From Acidobacteriota bacterium (lineage in GTDB: Bacteria; Acidobacteriota; Polarisedimenticolia; J045): a stretch of DNA of 64,000 nucleotides. The notes beneath the pieces are model-generated. The model saw only the letters and a list, made by a program, of their open reading frames with translations. It did not search any database and was not told where the DNA came from. The translations under genes were made by a program, and so were the position numbers. The DNA lies in NCBI GenBank assembly GCA_017994815.1, contig JAGOJY010000003.1, positions 105,437 through 169,436 of the forward strand, given 5' to 3'. Shown in pieces: positions 57,707-64,000 of this stretch (the first letter of the stretch is position 1; every line of letters begins with the position of its first letter).

Positions 57707-59482
57707 TCAGTGGCTCGGTGCGGAGCCGACCGCCTGCGGCTCGCGGCGCGCCGCTTCCTGCAGTTCGCCGCCCAGCTCGCGCAGGCGCTCCTCGGCGCGG
57801 CGACGCAGCGAGTCGCGTTCCTGCGAGCCGATCCGCGGGTCCTGGCCGACGATCTCCAGCATGGCCTGCGTGCGCTCGCGCGCGGCCCGGACCTCGCCGT
57901 TCGCCTGGTAGGCCTGTGCCAGCTGGTCGAGGAAGCGGGCCGAGTCGGGGTACACCTCGGCGCCCAGCTCGAGCAGCGTGATCGCCTCGCGCGTGCGGCT
58001 CATCTCGCGCAGCCGCCGCGAAAGCGTGCTGATCTCCGCCAGGCTGACGAAGTAGCCCTCGCTCGTGCGCTTGGCCAGGTCGCGGAACTCGCGCGTCCCC
58101 GCGTCCTGGCCGCCCTCGAGCAGCGTGCGCGCGACCCTTTCCGCGACCGAGCGGCGGACCGGCGGCACACGCGTGTTGTTCAGGAGGGCCATGATGCCGG
58201 CGTTGATCTCGGCGAGCCGCGTCATCCCGGTGTTGTTGAGCACGATGATCAATTGCCCCAGCTCCGGGACGCGCACGATCGAACTCATGAAGCCGTTCAC
58301 CGACCCGCCGTGCCACTCCAGCGTGATGCTCTCGCCCTTGTAGTTCGGGTCCGGCTTCCAGTCCTCGAAGTCCTCGAGGTAGCCGAGCACGTCCTGCACC
58401 GGCACCTTGGCCACGAACCAGCCGTAGGCGTAGTTGGAAAGACCCGGCCGGAAGTAGCTCTCCATCAGCGCCGGCGGCAGCAGCGTTCCCGAGGCCAGCG
58501 CGCGGTCCCAGCGGTACAGGTCTTCGGCCGTGGAGTACATCGCGCCGGCCGCGTACATCGTGATCATGTCGCGGTAGATCGGGTGCTCGAACCGCTCACC
58601 CGCGGCGTAGGCCTGGACGTCCTCCGGGTCGACGTAGCGGTAGCGCGAGTTCTCGCGGCCCGCGAGCACCCGCAGGTACCCGGTGGCGCGGCGCGGCACC
58701 AGCTCCTGGACGTGGTCGTAGCCCGTGTCGCGCATCCCCAAAGGGTCGAGGATCTGCTCGTGCAGCAGTTGTTCGAACCTGCGGCCGCTCACGCGCTCGA
58801 GGATCACCCCCAGGACGTAGTAGCCGGAGTTGCTGTACGAGTACGAAGAGCCCGGCTCGAACTCCAGCGGCAGCGTCGAGAAGCGCTTGATGAAGTCGTC
58901 CGGCCGGTTCGGCACCTGTGCCCCGATGAGGTCGGCGGTCCAGGTGTATTCCGGGATCCCGGAAGTGTGGGTCAACAGGTGGTGGATCGTGATCTTGCGA
59001 CCCTGCTCGACGGGATACTCCGGCAGGTAATCGCTGATCGTGGCATCGAGTCGCAGCCGCCCTTCGGCAACCAGCTGCAGCGCGAGCATGGCGGTGAACT
59101 GCTTGGTCAGCGAAGCGATGCGGAACTTGGTGTCCGGGGCGTTGGGCACCTGCCACTCGATGTTGGCGTAGCCGTAGCCGCGGGAGAAGACGATCTGCCC
59201 GCGGTCGGCGACGAGGACGGTGCCGTTGAAGACGCCCTCGCTGGCGTACTCGGTCAAGAGCGAGTCGATGCGCTGCCCGATGGTGAACTCCTCGGGCGCT
59301 TTCCGGGCCGGCTCGGCGGTCTTGCCACCGCGCGCGTCTTTCCTGGCCGGTGACGTCTGGGAGGGCTGCGGCTTCGCTCGCGGCGTCCGGGCCTGCTGGG
59401 CGAAGCTCGTCCCGCCCAGCAACATCCCGGCGATGACCGCGACGGACACCCAAACCCTCGGGCGGGGTGTGGTTCCGTTCAT
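57707..59482 (-). CDS. serine hydrolase (class C beta-lactamase fold) with helical tail
   Basis: A 591-residue exported protein. Residues 1-28 are a signal peptide ending TSFAQ; a Pro/Ala/Lys linker follows. The beta-lactamase/transpeptidase-like domain (about 70-410) has the nucleophile motif SLTKQFTAM (SxxK), YSYSNSGYY (YxN) and HGGSVNGF (HxG). It probably acts on peptidoglycan peptides or esters in the periplasm. The last 150 residues are helical with a tetratricopeptide-like unit (REAITLLELGAEVYPDSARF). The ATG at 59482 has GGAGAG five bases upstream. Open frame upstream to 59887 is not coding. Confidence 0.85.
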   Translation of the reverse strand: MNGTTPRPRVWVSVAVIAGMLLGGTSFAQQARTPRAKPQPSQTSPARKDARGGKTAEPARKAPEEFTIGQRIDSLLTEYASEGVFNGTVLVADRGQIVFSRGYGYANIEWQVPNAPDTKFRIASLTKQFTAMLALQLVAEGRLRLDATISDYLPEYPVEQGRKITIHHLLTHTSGIPEYTWTADLIGAQVPNRPDDFIKRFSTLPLEFEPGSSYSYSNSGYYVLGVILERVSGRRFEQLLHEQILDPLGMRDTGYDHVQELVPRRATGYLRVLAGRENSRYRYVDPEDVQAYAAGERFEHPIYRDMITMYAAGAMYSTAEDLYRWDRALASGTLLPPALMESYFRPGLSNYAYGWFVAKVPVQDVLGYLEDFEDWKPDPNYKGESITLEWHGGSVNGFMSSIVRVPELGQLIIVLNNTGMTRLAEINAGIMALLNNTRVPPVRRSVAERVARTLLEGGQDAGTREFRDLAKRTSEGYFVSLAEISTLSRRLREMSRTREAITLLELGAEVYPDSARFLDQLAQAYQANGEVRAARERTQAMLEIVGQDPRIGSQERDSLRRRAEERLRELGGELQEAARREPQAVGSAPSH

Positions 59483-59622
59483 CGGCTCTCCGGTTAAACT
59501 CACTGCTCCCAGCGGCTGACGGGTGCCGGGTTGGAGATCGCGCGCGACGGTTGCGCTCCCGCGCGCCGCGTTTCTCGGATCAACCCTCTGCCGGGAATGT
59601 CCGTTCCGGACGCCCACAGCCC

Positions 59623-59634
59623 TTGACACATAAT
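59623..59634. promoter_or_regulatory. AT-rich core of the divergent region
   Basis: TTGACACATAAT is the only AT-rich stretch between the divergent serine hydrolase and cyclophilin genes. It could hold -35 or -10 elements for either, but I cannot fit a full promoter. Confidence 0.3.
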
Positions 59635-59684
59635 TTAGCGCGTTGGCTCCACGGGTCCACCGTTTTGTTCGCAATGCACCGCCA

Positions 59685-59700
59685 TTTTCCGCGCGGAAAA
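59685..59700. promoter_or_regulatory. 16-bp palindrome before the cyclophilin gene
   Basis: TTTTCC-GCGC-GGAAAA is a perfect palindrome 20 bases upstream of the GTG at 59721, next to the ribosome site. It may be an operator. Confidence 0.4.
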
Positions 59701-59720
59701 AGCGCGGGAAGGAGTTCACC

Positions 59721-60932
59721 GTGAAGTCGTCCCGCTTGCGAAGCTGGGTCCTGGCGCTGCTCGCCTTGCCCGCGGCGCCCGGCGCGATCGCGGCGACCGA
59801 AGAGGTCGCCGTCGTGGACACCCCGCAGGGCGAGATCGCGTGGCGCTTTCTGCCGGACGCCGCGCCCGGGCACGTCGCGTACGTCAAGCAGTTGATCCGC
59901 TCGGGGTTCTACGACGGGACGACGCTGCACAGGGTCATCCCGCACTTCGTGGTCCAGGGAGGCGATCCCAACTCCAGGAACGCGGACCGGCGCGACGACG
60001 GCGAGGGCGAGGCGGATCGCCGCCTGAAGGCGGAGTTCAGCGGCCTGCACTACCGGCCGGGGACGGTCGGCATGGCCCGCGACGTCGATCCCGACTCCGG
60101 CTCGTGCCAGTTCTTCATCGCGCTGGCCGACCTGCCCCGGCTCGACGGCCGCTACACGATCTTCGGGGAGGTGATCTCCGGACTCGAGGTGGCCCGGCGC
60201 ATCGCCGATCTCCCGCGCGACCTGAACGACAACCCGCTCGCGCCGGTGCCGGTGCGCGTGCGGCTCGAGCCGCGCGAGGTCCCCGCCAGCGTGCTCTCGC
60301 GGGAGCCGGCCGCGGCGTCGGGCGAGGTGTTGACCGGGCCGGGCAAGCCGCGCCCGTTCGACGCGGGAAACGTGCAGTGGACGGCACCGGGCCCGGCCAG
60401 CCCGCCGGCCGGTCTGCCGGCCGCGCGGGTCGAGCTGTCGCTCGACGCGGACGGCCGCGTCCTCGACGTGCGCTTCCCGGCGCTCGACGCGCCCGAGCCG
60501 GCGCGCCTGCGCTCCGCGCTCCTGGACTGGCGCTTCGAGCCCGCGCGCTACCGCGGGCGGGCGGAGAAGGTGCGCTTCGAGATCGACAGCGACGGCAAGA
60601 AGCTGGGCCCGCCGACCGGCGGCGGGGCGCCGGTCGAACTCGGCCCCGGCCTGCGCGCGCCGGTGGCGGCGGTGCGGCTGGAGCTGGCCCCCGGGGTCGC
60701 GGCACCGCCCCGCGCGCCGACGCTGCGGCTCACCGTGGCCGCCGACGGGACCGTGACCGACGCCGCGGTCCAGTCCGGCTCGGGCGACCGGGCGATCGAC
60801 GCCGCCGCGGAGGCCGCCGCGCTCAAGCTGGTCTTCGCGCCCGCCACGCGTTCGTCCGCCGACGGTGACCCCGAACCCGTGCCGGTGTACCTCGACGTCA
60901 CGACCCGGTTCACCGAATCCGGCCCTCGCTGA
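59721..60932 (+). CDS. exported cyclophilin peptidyl-prolyl isomerase fused to TonB-like domains
   Basis: A 403-residue exported protein. Residues 1-27 are a signal peptide ending AIAA. The cyclophilin domain (about 28-185) has YVKQLIRSGFYDGTTLHRVI, FVVQGGDP, CQFFIALADLPRLDGRYTIFGEV; it assists folding of periplasmic proteins. After a linker come two similar beta-alpha-beta regions: RVELSLDADGRVLDVRFPAL with DWRFEPARY, and LRLTVAADGTVTDAAVQSGSG with LKLVFAPATR. Both match the shape of the TonB C-terminal domain. The GTG at 59721 has GGAAGGAG eight bases upstream. The fusion is unusual. Confidence 0.75.
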   Translation: MKSSRLRSWVLALLALPAAPGAIAATEEVAVVDTPQGEIAWRFLPDAAPGHVAYVKQLIRSGFYDGTTLHRVIPHFVVQGGDPNSRNADRRDDGEGEADRRLKAEFSGLHYRPGTVGMARDVDPDSGSCQFFIALADLPRLDGRYTIFGEVISGLEVARRIADLPRDLNDNPLAPVPVRVRLEPREVPASVLSREPAAASGEVLTGPGKPRPFDAGNVQWTAPGPASPPAGLPAARVELSLDADGRVLDVRFPALDAPEPARLRSALLDWRFEPARYRGRAEKVRFEIDSDGKKLGPPTGGGAPVELGPGLRAPVAAVRLELAPGVAAPPRAPTLRLTVAADGTVTDAAVQSGSGDRAIDAAAEAAALKLVFAPATRSSADGDPEPVPVYLDVTTRFTESGPR

Positions 60933-61011
60933 CCGGCGGTGATGCCGCCGGGTAGTGTCACCGCAGGCGGACCGGTACGCGAGTCGATTCGATGACCGGC
61001 GCGTGCGCCGG
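60933..61011. terminator. pair of hairpins between converging genes
   Basis: CCGGCGG (60933-60939) pairs with CCGCCGG (60945-60951) around TGATG. CCGGCGC (60996-61002) pairs with GCGCCGG (61005-61011) around GT. Each follows one of the two converging genes. No T-tracts. Confidence 0.5.
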
Positions 61012-61014
61012 CCG

Positions 61015-61602
61015 CTACGATCGGAGCTGGGCGCGCTGGACGCGGAACGTGTAGCGGACGATCGCCTCGCGGTCCTGCTCGTGGATCGCCTCGAAGGCGA
61101 CGCCGAGGTGGAAACGCCCGACCGGGACCGTGTCGCCGTCGGGGAGGATCAACGTCACGATCCGGCCGAGCGCGCGCACGGTCGCGCTCGGATCGCCCGG
61201 CAGCGACAGCTCCAGCTCGATCGGCGTGCCGTCGGGGATTCGCACCGTCGCCCACAGGCCCAGACCGGAGCCGGACAGCGCCACCGTGTTCCCGTCCAGC
61301 CAGTTGCCCTGCTCGTCGCCCTCGGCCCCGACGCGTTCCGCGATGCGGTCGACGATCGCTTCCAACCGCTCCAGCCGGTCGAGGATCGACGCGAGCGCTG
61401 CCTGCTCCCACGTCGCGCCGGGCGCGCGGCGCAGCGGATCGGCGGCCACGTGCTCGCAGTAGGTCGGCGCCTGCTCCAGCGCGCGGGCCAGCTCGGTGGC
61501 CTGGTCTTCCGTGAGCACGCGCAACCGGACCGGCAGCTCGTCGTTCACGCGGGCGAAGGAACGCGTCGTCACGGTCGCCTCGTCGTCCGGGATCTCGATC
61601 AT
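61015..61602 (-). CDS. PilZ-like c-di-GMP receptor protein
   Basis: A 195-residue cytosolic protein. The C-terminal 90 residues resemble a PilZ domain: NTVALSGSGLGLWATVRIPDG gives the SxxG core, although Ala stands where Asp/Asn is usual, and GRFHLGVAFEAIHEQDREAIVRYTFRVQR forms the end. Arginines of the RxxxR region may lie in RSFARVNDELPVR near the N terminus. The middle part is helical. It overlaps the GGDEF gene by ATGA, so synthesis enzyme and likely receptor are made together. AGGAG is five bases before the ATG. Confidence 0.7.
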   Translation of the reverse strand: MIEIPDDEATVTTRSFARVNDELPVRLRVLTEDQATELARALEQAPTYCEHVAADPLRRAPGATWEQAALASILDRLERLEAIVDRIAERVGAEGDEQGNWLDGNTVALSGSGLGLWATVRIPDGTPIELELSLPGDPSATVRALGRIVTLILPDGDTVPVGRFHLGVAFEAIHEQDREAIVRYTFRVQRAQLRS

Positions 61603-62582
61603 CGGCGCTCCTTCAGCGGAACGGCGCTCGCGCAGCGCACGCGGTTGCGTCCGGCGCGCTTGGCGCGGTACAGCGCGGCGTCGGCCAGCCGCAACATGAG
61701 CTGAGTTTCGCCGCGCGACTGCTCGATGTCGGCCACGCCGGCGCTGGCGGTGACGGTGACCGGCGCCGCGCCCGGGACCGGCACGGCCACGGCGGCGAGC
61801 GCGCGGCGGATGCGCCGGCCGAGGCGCAGCGCGTCGCGCGCGGCGGTGTCGGGGAGCACGATCGCGAACTCGTCGCCGCCGAGGCGCGCGGCGACATCGG
61901 ACCGGCGCACCGTCGTGCGCAGCGCGTCGGCGACCGCCACGAGGACGCGGTCGCCGGCGGCGTGCCCGAACCTGTCGTTGATCGGCTTGAAGTGGTCGAG
62001 GTCGAGCAGCACGAGCGAGAGCGGGCGGTCGTGGCGCAGCGCCCACTGCCGCTCGCGGTCGAGGAACGCGTCGAGGGCGCGGCGGTTGAACAGCCCCGTC
62101 AGCGGATCGCGCAGCGCCATCTCCAGCGCGGCGGCATGGCGTCGGGCGTTGTGCGCCGCGACCGCGGCGGCCGTCGCGACCTCGCGCACGGCCGCGCGCG
62201 CCAGCGGCAGCTGCGCCCGCAGCGGCCGGTCGTCCACGTACCCGATCCAGCCGAACGTCTCGGCGCCGTCGCGGACCGGCATCGCGAGCACCGGCGGGAC
62301 CGGCTCGCCCTCACGCCAGCGGCGGACGGCACCCCGGGCGCCGACGAGCGAGGGACCGGCCCCCGGGCCACCGAGCGCGACCACCGCCGTCGCCTGCGGG
62401 ACCCGGTCCAGGAGCGCCCACACGAGCGCCTGCTCCAACTCGTCACGCTCGAGGCAGCGGGCGAGCGCGAGCGGGAGCGGTTCCGCGGCGGCCGACCGCA
62501 CCGGCCAATCCGCCGCCGCGGGCGCCGGACGTCCGCGCTCTGAACACCCGGCCGGGCCGAGCGGTGCTTGTTTTTCAGCCAT
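61599..62582 (-). CDS. diguanylate cyclase (GGDEF) with N-terminal GAF-like domain
   Basis: A 327-residue soluble enzyme that makes c-di-GMP from GTP. The N-terminal 150 residues look like a GAF-type sensor (AMPVRDGAETFGWIGYVDD). The GGDEF domain starts DPLTGLFNRRALDAFL; the active-site loop is intact in ARLGGDEFAIVLPD, and RRSD five residues before it is the RxxD feedback-inhibition site. So activity and product control are predicted. It overlaps the PilZ gene. The flagellin gene is divergent, 163 bases away, which suggests a motility switch. Confidence 0.88.
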   Translation of the reverse strand: MAEKQAPLGPAGCSERGRPAPAAADWPVRSAAAEPLPLALARCLERDELEQALVWALLDRVPQATAVVALGGPGAGPSLVGARGAVRRWREGEPVPPVLAMPVRDGAETFGWIGYVDDRPLRAQLPLARAAVREVATAAAVAAHNARRHAAALEMALRDPLTGLFNRRALDAFLDRERQWALRHDRPLSLVLLDLDHFKPINDRFGHAAGDRVLVAVADALRTTVRRSDVAARLGGDEFAIVLPDTAARDALRLGRRIRRALAAVAVPVPGAAPVTVTASAGVADIEQSRGETQLMLRLADAALYRAKRAGRNRVRCASAVPLKERR

Positions 62583-62654
62583 GGTCGCGCGCCGTTTCCC
62601 CCGACAAACGTGGGGCCGGCCCGGCCCGTGGGCAACTTTCAGACACCCCGGGTC

Positions 62655-62681
62655 TAAAGACTCGACACCGGCGACCGACAA
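62655..62681 (+). promoter_or_regulatory. sigma-28 (FliA) promoter of the first flagellin gene
   Basis: TAAA (62655-62658), 15 bases and ACCGACAA (62674-62681), against the consensus TAAA-N15-GCCGATAA: six of eight in the -10. The expected start is near 62688, giving a 58-nt leader with a GGGAGGAG ribosome site. Confidence 0.6.
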
Positions 62682-62745
62682 GAAGGTGAGCACCGCGGGA
62701 CGACCGGCGCGAACCCGGCGCCGCCGCCGCACGGGAGGAGCTGAA

Positions 62746-63582
62746 ATGGCGTCGTTTTCGGTGGTGACCAACATCGGCGCGCTGAACGCCAACAATCAGC
62801 TGGCGAAAACGGAACGGAAGCTGCAGACGACCATCAGCCGGCTGTCCTCGGGCCTGCGCATCAACGGGGCCAAGGACGACGCGGCGGGCCTGGCGATCGC
62901 CGAGAACCTGCGGGCCGACATCATGGGCCTGAACCAGGCGGTCCGGAACGCCAACGACGGCATCAGCGTGGTCAACGTGGCCGACTCGGCGCTGAACGAG
63001 ATCACCAACCTGCTCCAGCGCTCGATGACCTTGGCCGAGCAGGCAGCCTCGGACACCTCCGGCGACGACAGTTCCACCTCGAAACAGTCGATGGACGACG
63101 AGTACAACCAGATCCTCTCGGAGATCGACCGCATCGCGAACACGGTCGAGTTCAACGGCCTGTCGCTCCTGTCCGGCACCGGCGCCAGCCTCGACGTGCA
63201 GGTCGGGCTCGGCTCGACGGTGGACGACCGGATCACGATCGTCACCGCCGCGATCACCGCGAGCGGCCTGAACCTGACCTCGGGGTCGCTCCTGAACAAG
63301 TCCGACGCGCGGCTGGAGCTGGAGGCGATCCAGGACGCGATCGATCAGGTCTCCGCCAACCGCGGCAACCTTGGCGCGTACTACAACCGCCTGGAGCACA
63401 CGATTGCCATGATTACGACCCAAGCCGAGAACCTCGCCGCCGCCGAGAGCCAGATCCGCGACGCGAGCATGGCCGAGGAGGTCATCAACTCCACGCGCTA
63501 CCAGGTGCTGAACCAGACCGGCCTGGCGGCCCTGGCGCAGGCCAACACCACCTCGCAGAGCATCTTGACGCTGCTGCAGTAG
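62746..63582 (+). CDS. fliC: flagellin
   Basis: A 278-residue filament protein. The N-terminal D0/D1 part is clear: SVVTNIGALNANNQLAKTE, SRLSSGLRINGAKDDAAGLAIAE and GISVVNVADSALNEITNLLQR. The C-terminal part reads ENLAAAESQIRDASMAEEVI and NQTGLAALAQANTTSQSIL. The central D2/D3 region is almost absent, so the filament surface would be simple, as in short flagellins. GGGAGGAG lies five bases before the ATG. A second flagellin gene follows after 294 bases. Confidence 0.95.
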   Translation: MASFSVVTNIGALNANNQLAKTERKLQTTISRLSSGLRINGAKDDAAGLAIAENLRADIMGLNQAVRNANDGISVVNVADSALNEITNLLQRSMTLAEQAASDTSGDDSSTSKQSMDDEYNQILSEIDRIANTVEFNGLSLLSGTGASLDVQVGLGSTVDDRITIVTAAITASGLNLTSGSLLNKSDARLELEAIQDAIDQVSANRGNLGAYYNRLEHTIAMITTQAENLAAAESQIRDASMAEEVINSTRYQVLNQTGLAALAQANTTSQSILTLLQ

Positions 63583-63607
63583 TCGCCGTCGCGATCGGGG
63601 CAAACGC

Positions 63608-63632
63608 GGGGACAGGTGCGCCGCCTGTCCCC
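63608..63632 (+). repeat. GGGGACAGG hairpin repeat after the first flagellin gene
   Basis: GGGGACAGG (63608-63616) and CCTGTCCCC (63624-63632) pair perfectly around TGCGCCG. It is 25 bases after the stop and may end the transcript, without a T-tract. Confidence 0.65.
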
Positions 63633-63717
63633 ACGCGTCCGCGCGTCCTCGAAAACCCGCGTTCCCATCGGCTCCTCTTCGTGGCGCACTGTCTTTATCT
63701 CGTTTATCCGCCGCCAT

Positions 63718-63743
63718 TAAGCGTGCTCGAAGGCCGCCGAAAA
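63718..63743 (+). promoter_or_regulatory. sigma-28-like promoter of the second flagellin gene
   Basis: TAAG (63718-63721), 14 bases and GCCGAAAA (63736-63743), seven of eight to the FliA -10 consensus. The expected start is near 63750. Confidence 0.5.
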
Positions 63744-63754
63744 GCCGGATGAAA

Positions 63755-63855
63755 CCAGCCGCCGAGCAGGACCCGGGGAGCGGCTGGATGGTCGAACGCA
63801 CAGACACGGACACGGGCCCCCGGACGGGCCCCCCGGCGGCACGGAGGCCGCCGGG
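63755..63855 (+). promoter_or_regulatory. structured leader of the second flagellin gene, candidate CsrA target
   Basis: Three stem-loops are seen. SL1: CCAGCCGC (63755-63762) with GCGGCTGG (63780-63787). SL2: GGGCCC (63814-63819) with GGGCCC (63826-63831), loop CCGGAC. SL3: CCCGGCGGC (63832-63840) with GCCGCCGGG (63847-63855), loop ACGGAG. SL2 and SL3 abut. Both loops hold GGA, and the ribosome site AAGGAGGA follows, as in leaders bound by CsrA. Confidence 0.5.
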
Positions 63856-63876
63856 AGAATTCAAGGAGGAACCACC

Positions 63877-64000
63877 GTGGCGAATTTCTCGGTAGTGTCG
63901 AACATCGGCGCCCTCAACTCGATGAACCAGCTGATCAAGAACCAGCTCGGTCTGTCGACGACGATGGTCCGGCTGGCCTCGGGCCTCAGGATCAACGGCG
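63877..64000 (+). CDS. second flagellin (partial, cut by the window end)
   Basis: The first 41 codons of a flagellin paralogue are visible: ANFSVVSNIGALNSMNQLIK followed by LSTTMVRLASGLRING, matching the D0/D1 N terminus of the upstream flagellin. The start is GTG at 63877 with AAGGAGGA about seven bases upstream. The window ends before the rest. It has its own sigma-28-like promoter and a long structured leader, unlike the first flagellin, so the two may be expressed differently. Confidence 0.9.
   Translation, partial: MANFSVVSNIGALNSMNQLIKNQLGLSTTMVRLASGLRING

Overview
This is a chromosomal window of very high GC (roughly 70% judged by eye) from a Gram-negative, flagellated, respiring bacterium. 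Pointers are a TolC-type outer-membrane protein, lipoprotein and Sec-type leaders, a proton-pumping NADH dehydrogenase operon, and flagellins behind sigma-28-like promoters. The secreted beta-propeller with a conserved-looking C-terminal module, the HNH/DUF222-like protein and the many apparently leaderless genes suggest Acidobacteriota (Thermoanaerobaculia-like) or a related deep lineage. That placement is inference. I see no tRNA, rRNA, CRISPR, prophage or integrase, and no gene-free stretch longer than 300 bases.

Layout. 1-3.1 kb: ribA, a baeRF-family protein and a secreted protein. 3.2-7.1 kb: a putative nitric-oxide/redox response locus (hemerythrin, cupin, membrane 4Fe-4S protein) behind a near-consensus sigma-54 promoter, divergent from its likely GAF-AAA-HTH activator. 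7.1-11.2 kb: glycosyltransferase, membrane protein, mtnA, HAD phosphatase. 11.3-13.5 kb: an HNH protein with its own AT-rich promoter, a 17-bp palindrome and a cluster of REP-like repeats. 13.5-19.3 kb: DUF3810 metallopeptidase-like protein, AmpG-like MFS permease, ABC-2 exporter pair, HD-domain protein. 19.3-24.6 kb: tag and tsaD on a symmetric divergent promoter, a 14-repeat propeller protein, and a phosphodiester glycosidase. 24.6-30.2 kb: a two-component pair with a sigma-54-type regulator, then rfbBAC. 30.3-36.2 kb: ligD, glyoxalase, DUF1328, glycosyltransferase and a partner protein. 36.5-40.7 kb: oppDF-type ATPases, TolC, ExbB/TolQ/MotA-like. 40.7-52.1 kb: a nuo operon with subunits A, C, D, E, F, G, H, J, K, L, N. 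52.2-57.5 kb: hybrid histidine kinase, kptA, membrane protein, glutamate dehydrogenase. 57.7-64 kb: serine hydrolase, a cyclophilin fused to TonB-like domains, PilZ, GGDEF and two flagellin genes (the second cut by the window end).

Main points of interest. (1) The complex I operon lacks nuoB, nuoI and nuoM although every junction is tightly coupled. (2) At about a dozen genes a -10-like hexamer lies 6-9 nt before the start codon, indicating widespread leaderless transcription. (3) The sigma-54/hemerythrin locus has visible promoter and operator candidates. (4) GGGGACAGG hairpins are scattered between genes and over gene ends. (5) The second flagellin gene has a leader of stacked stem-loops, two of them with GGA loops, resembling CsrA targets.
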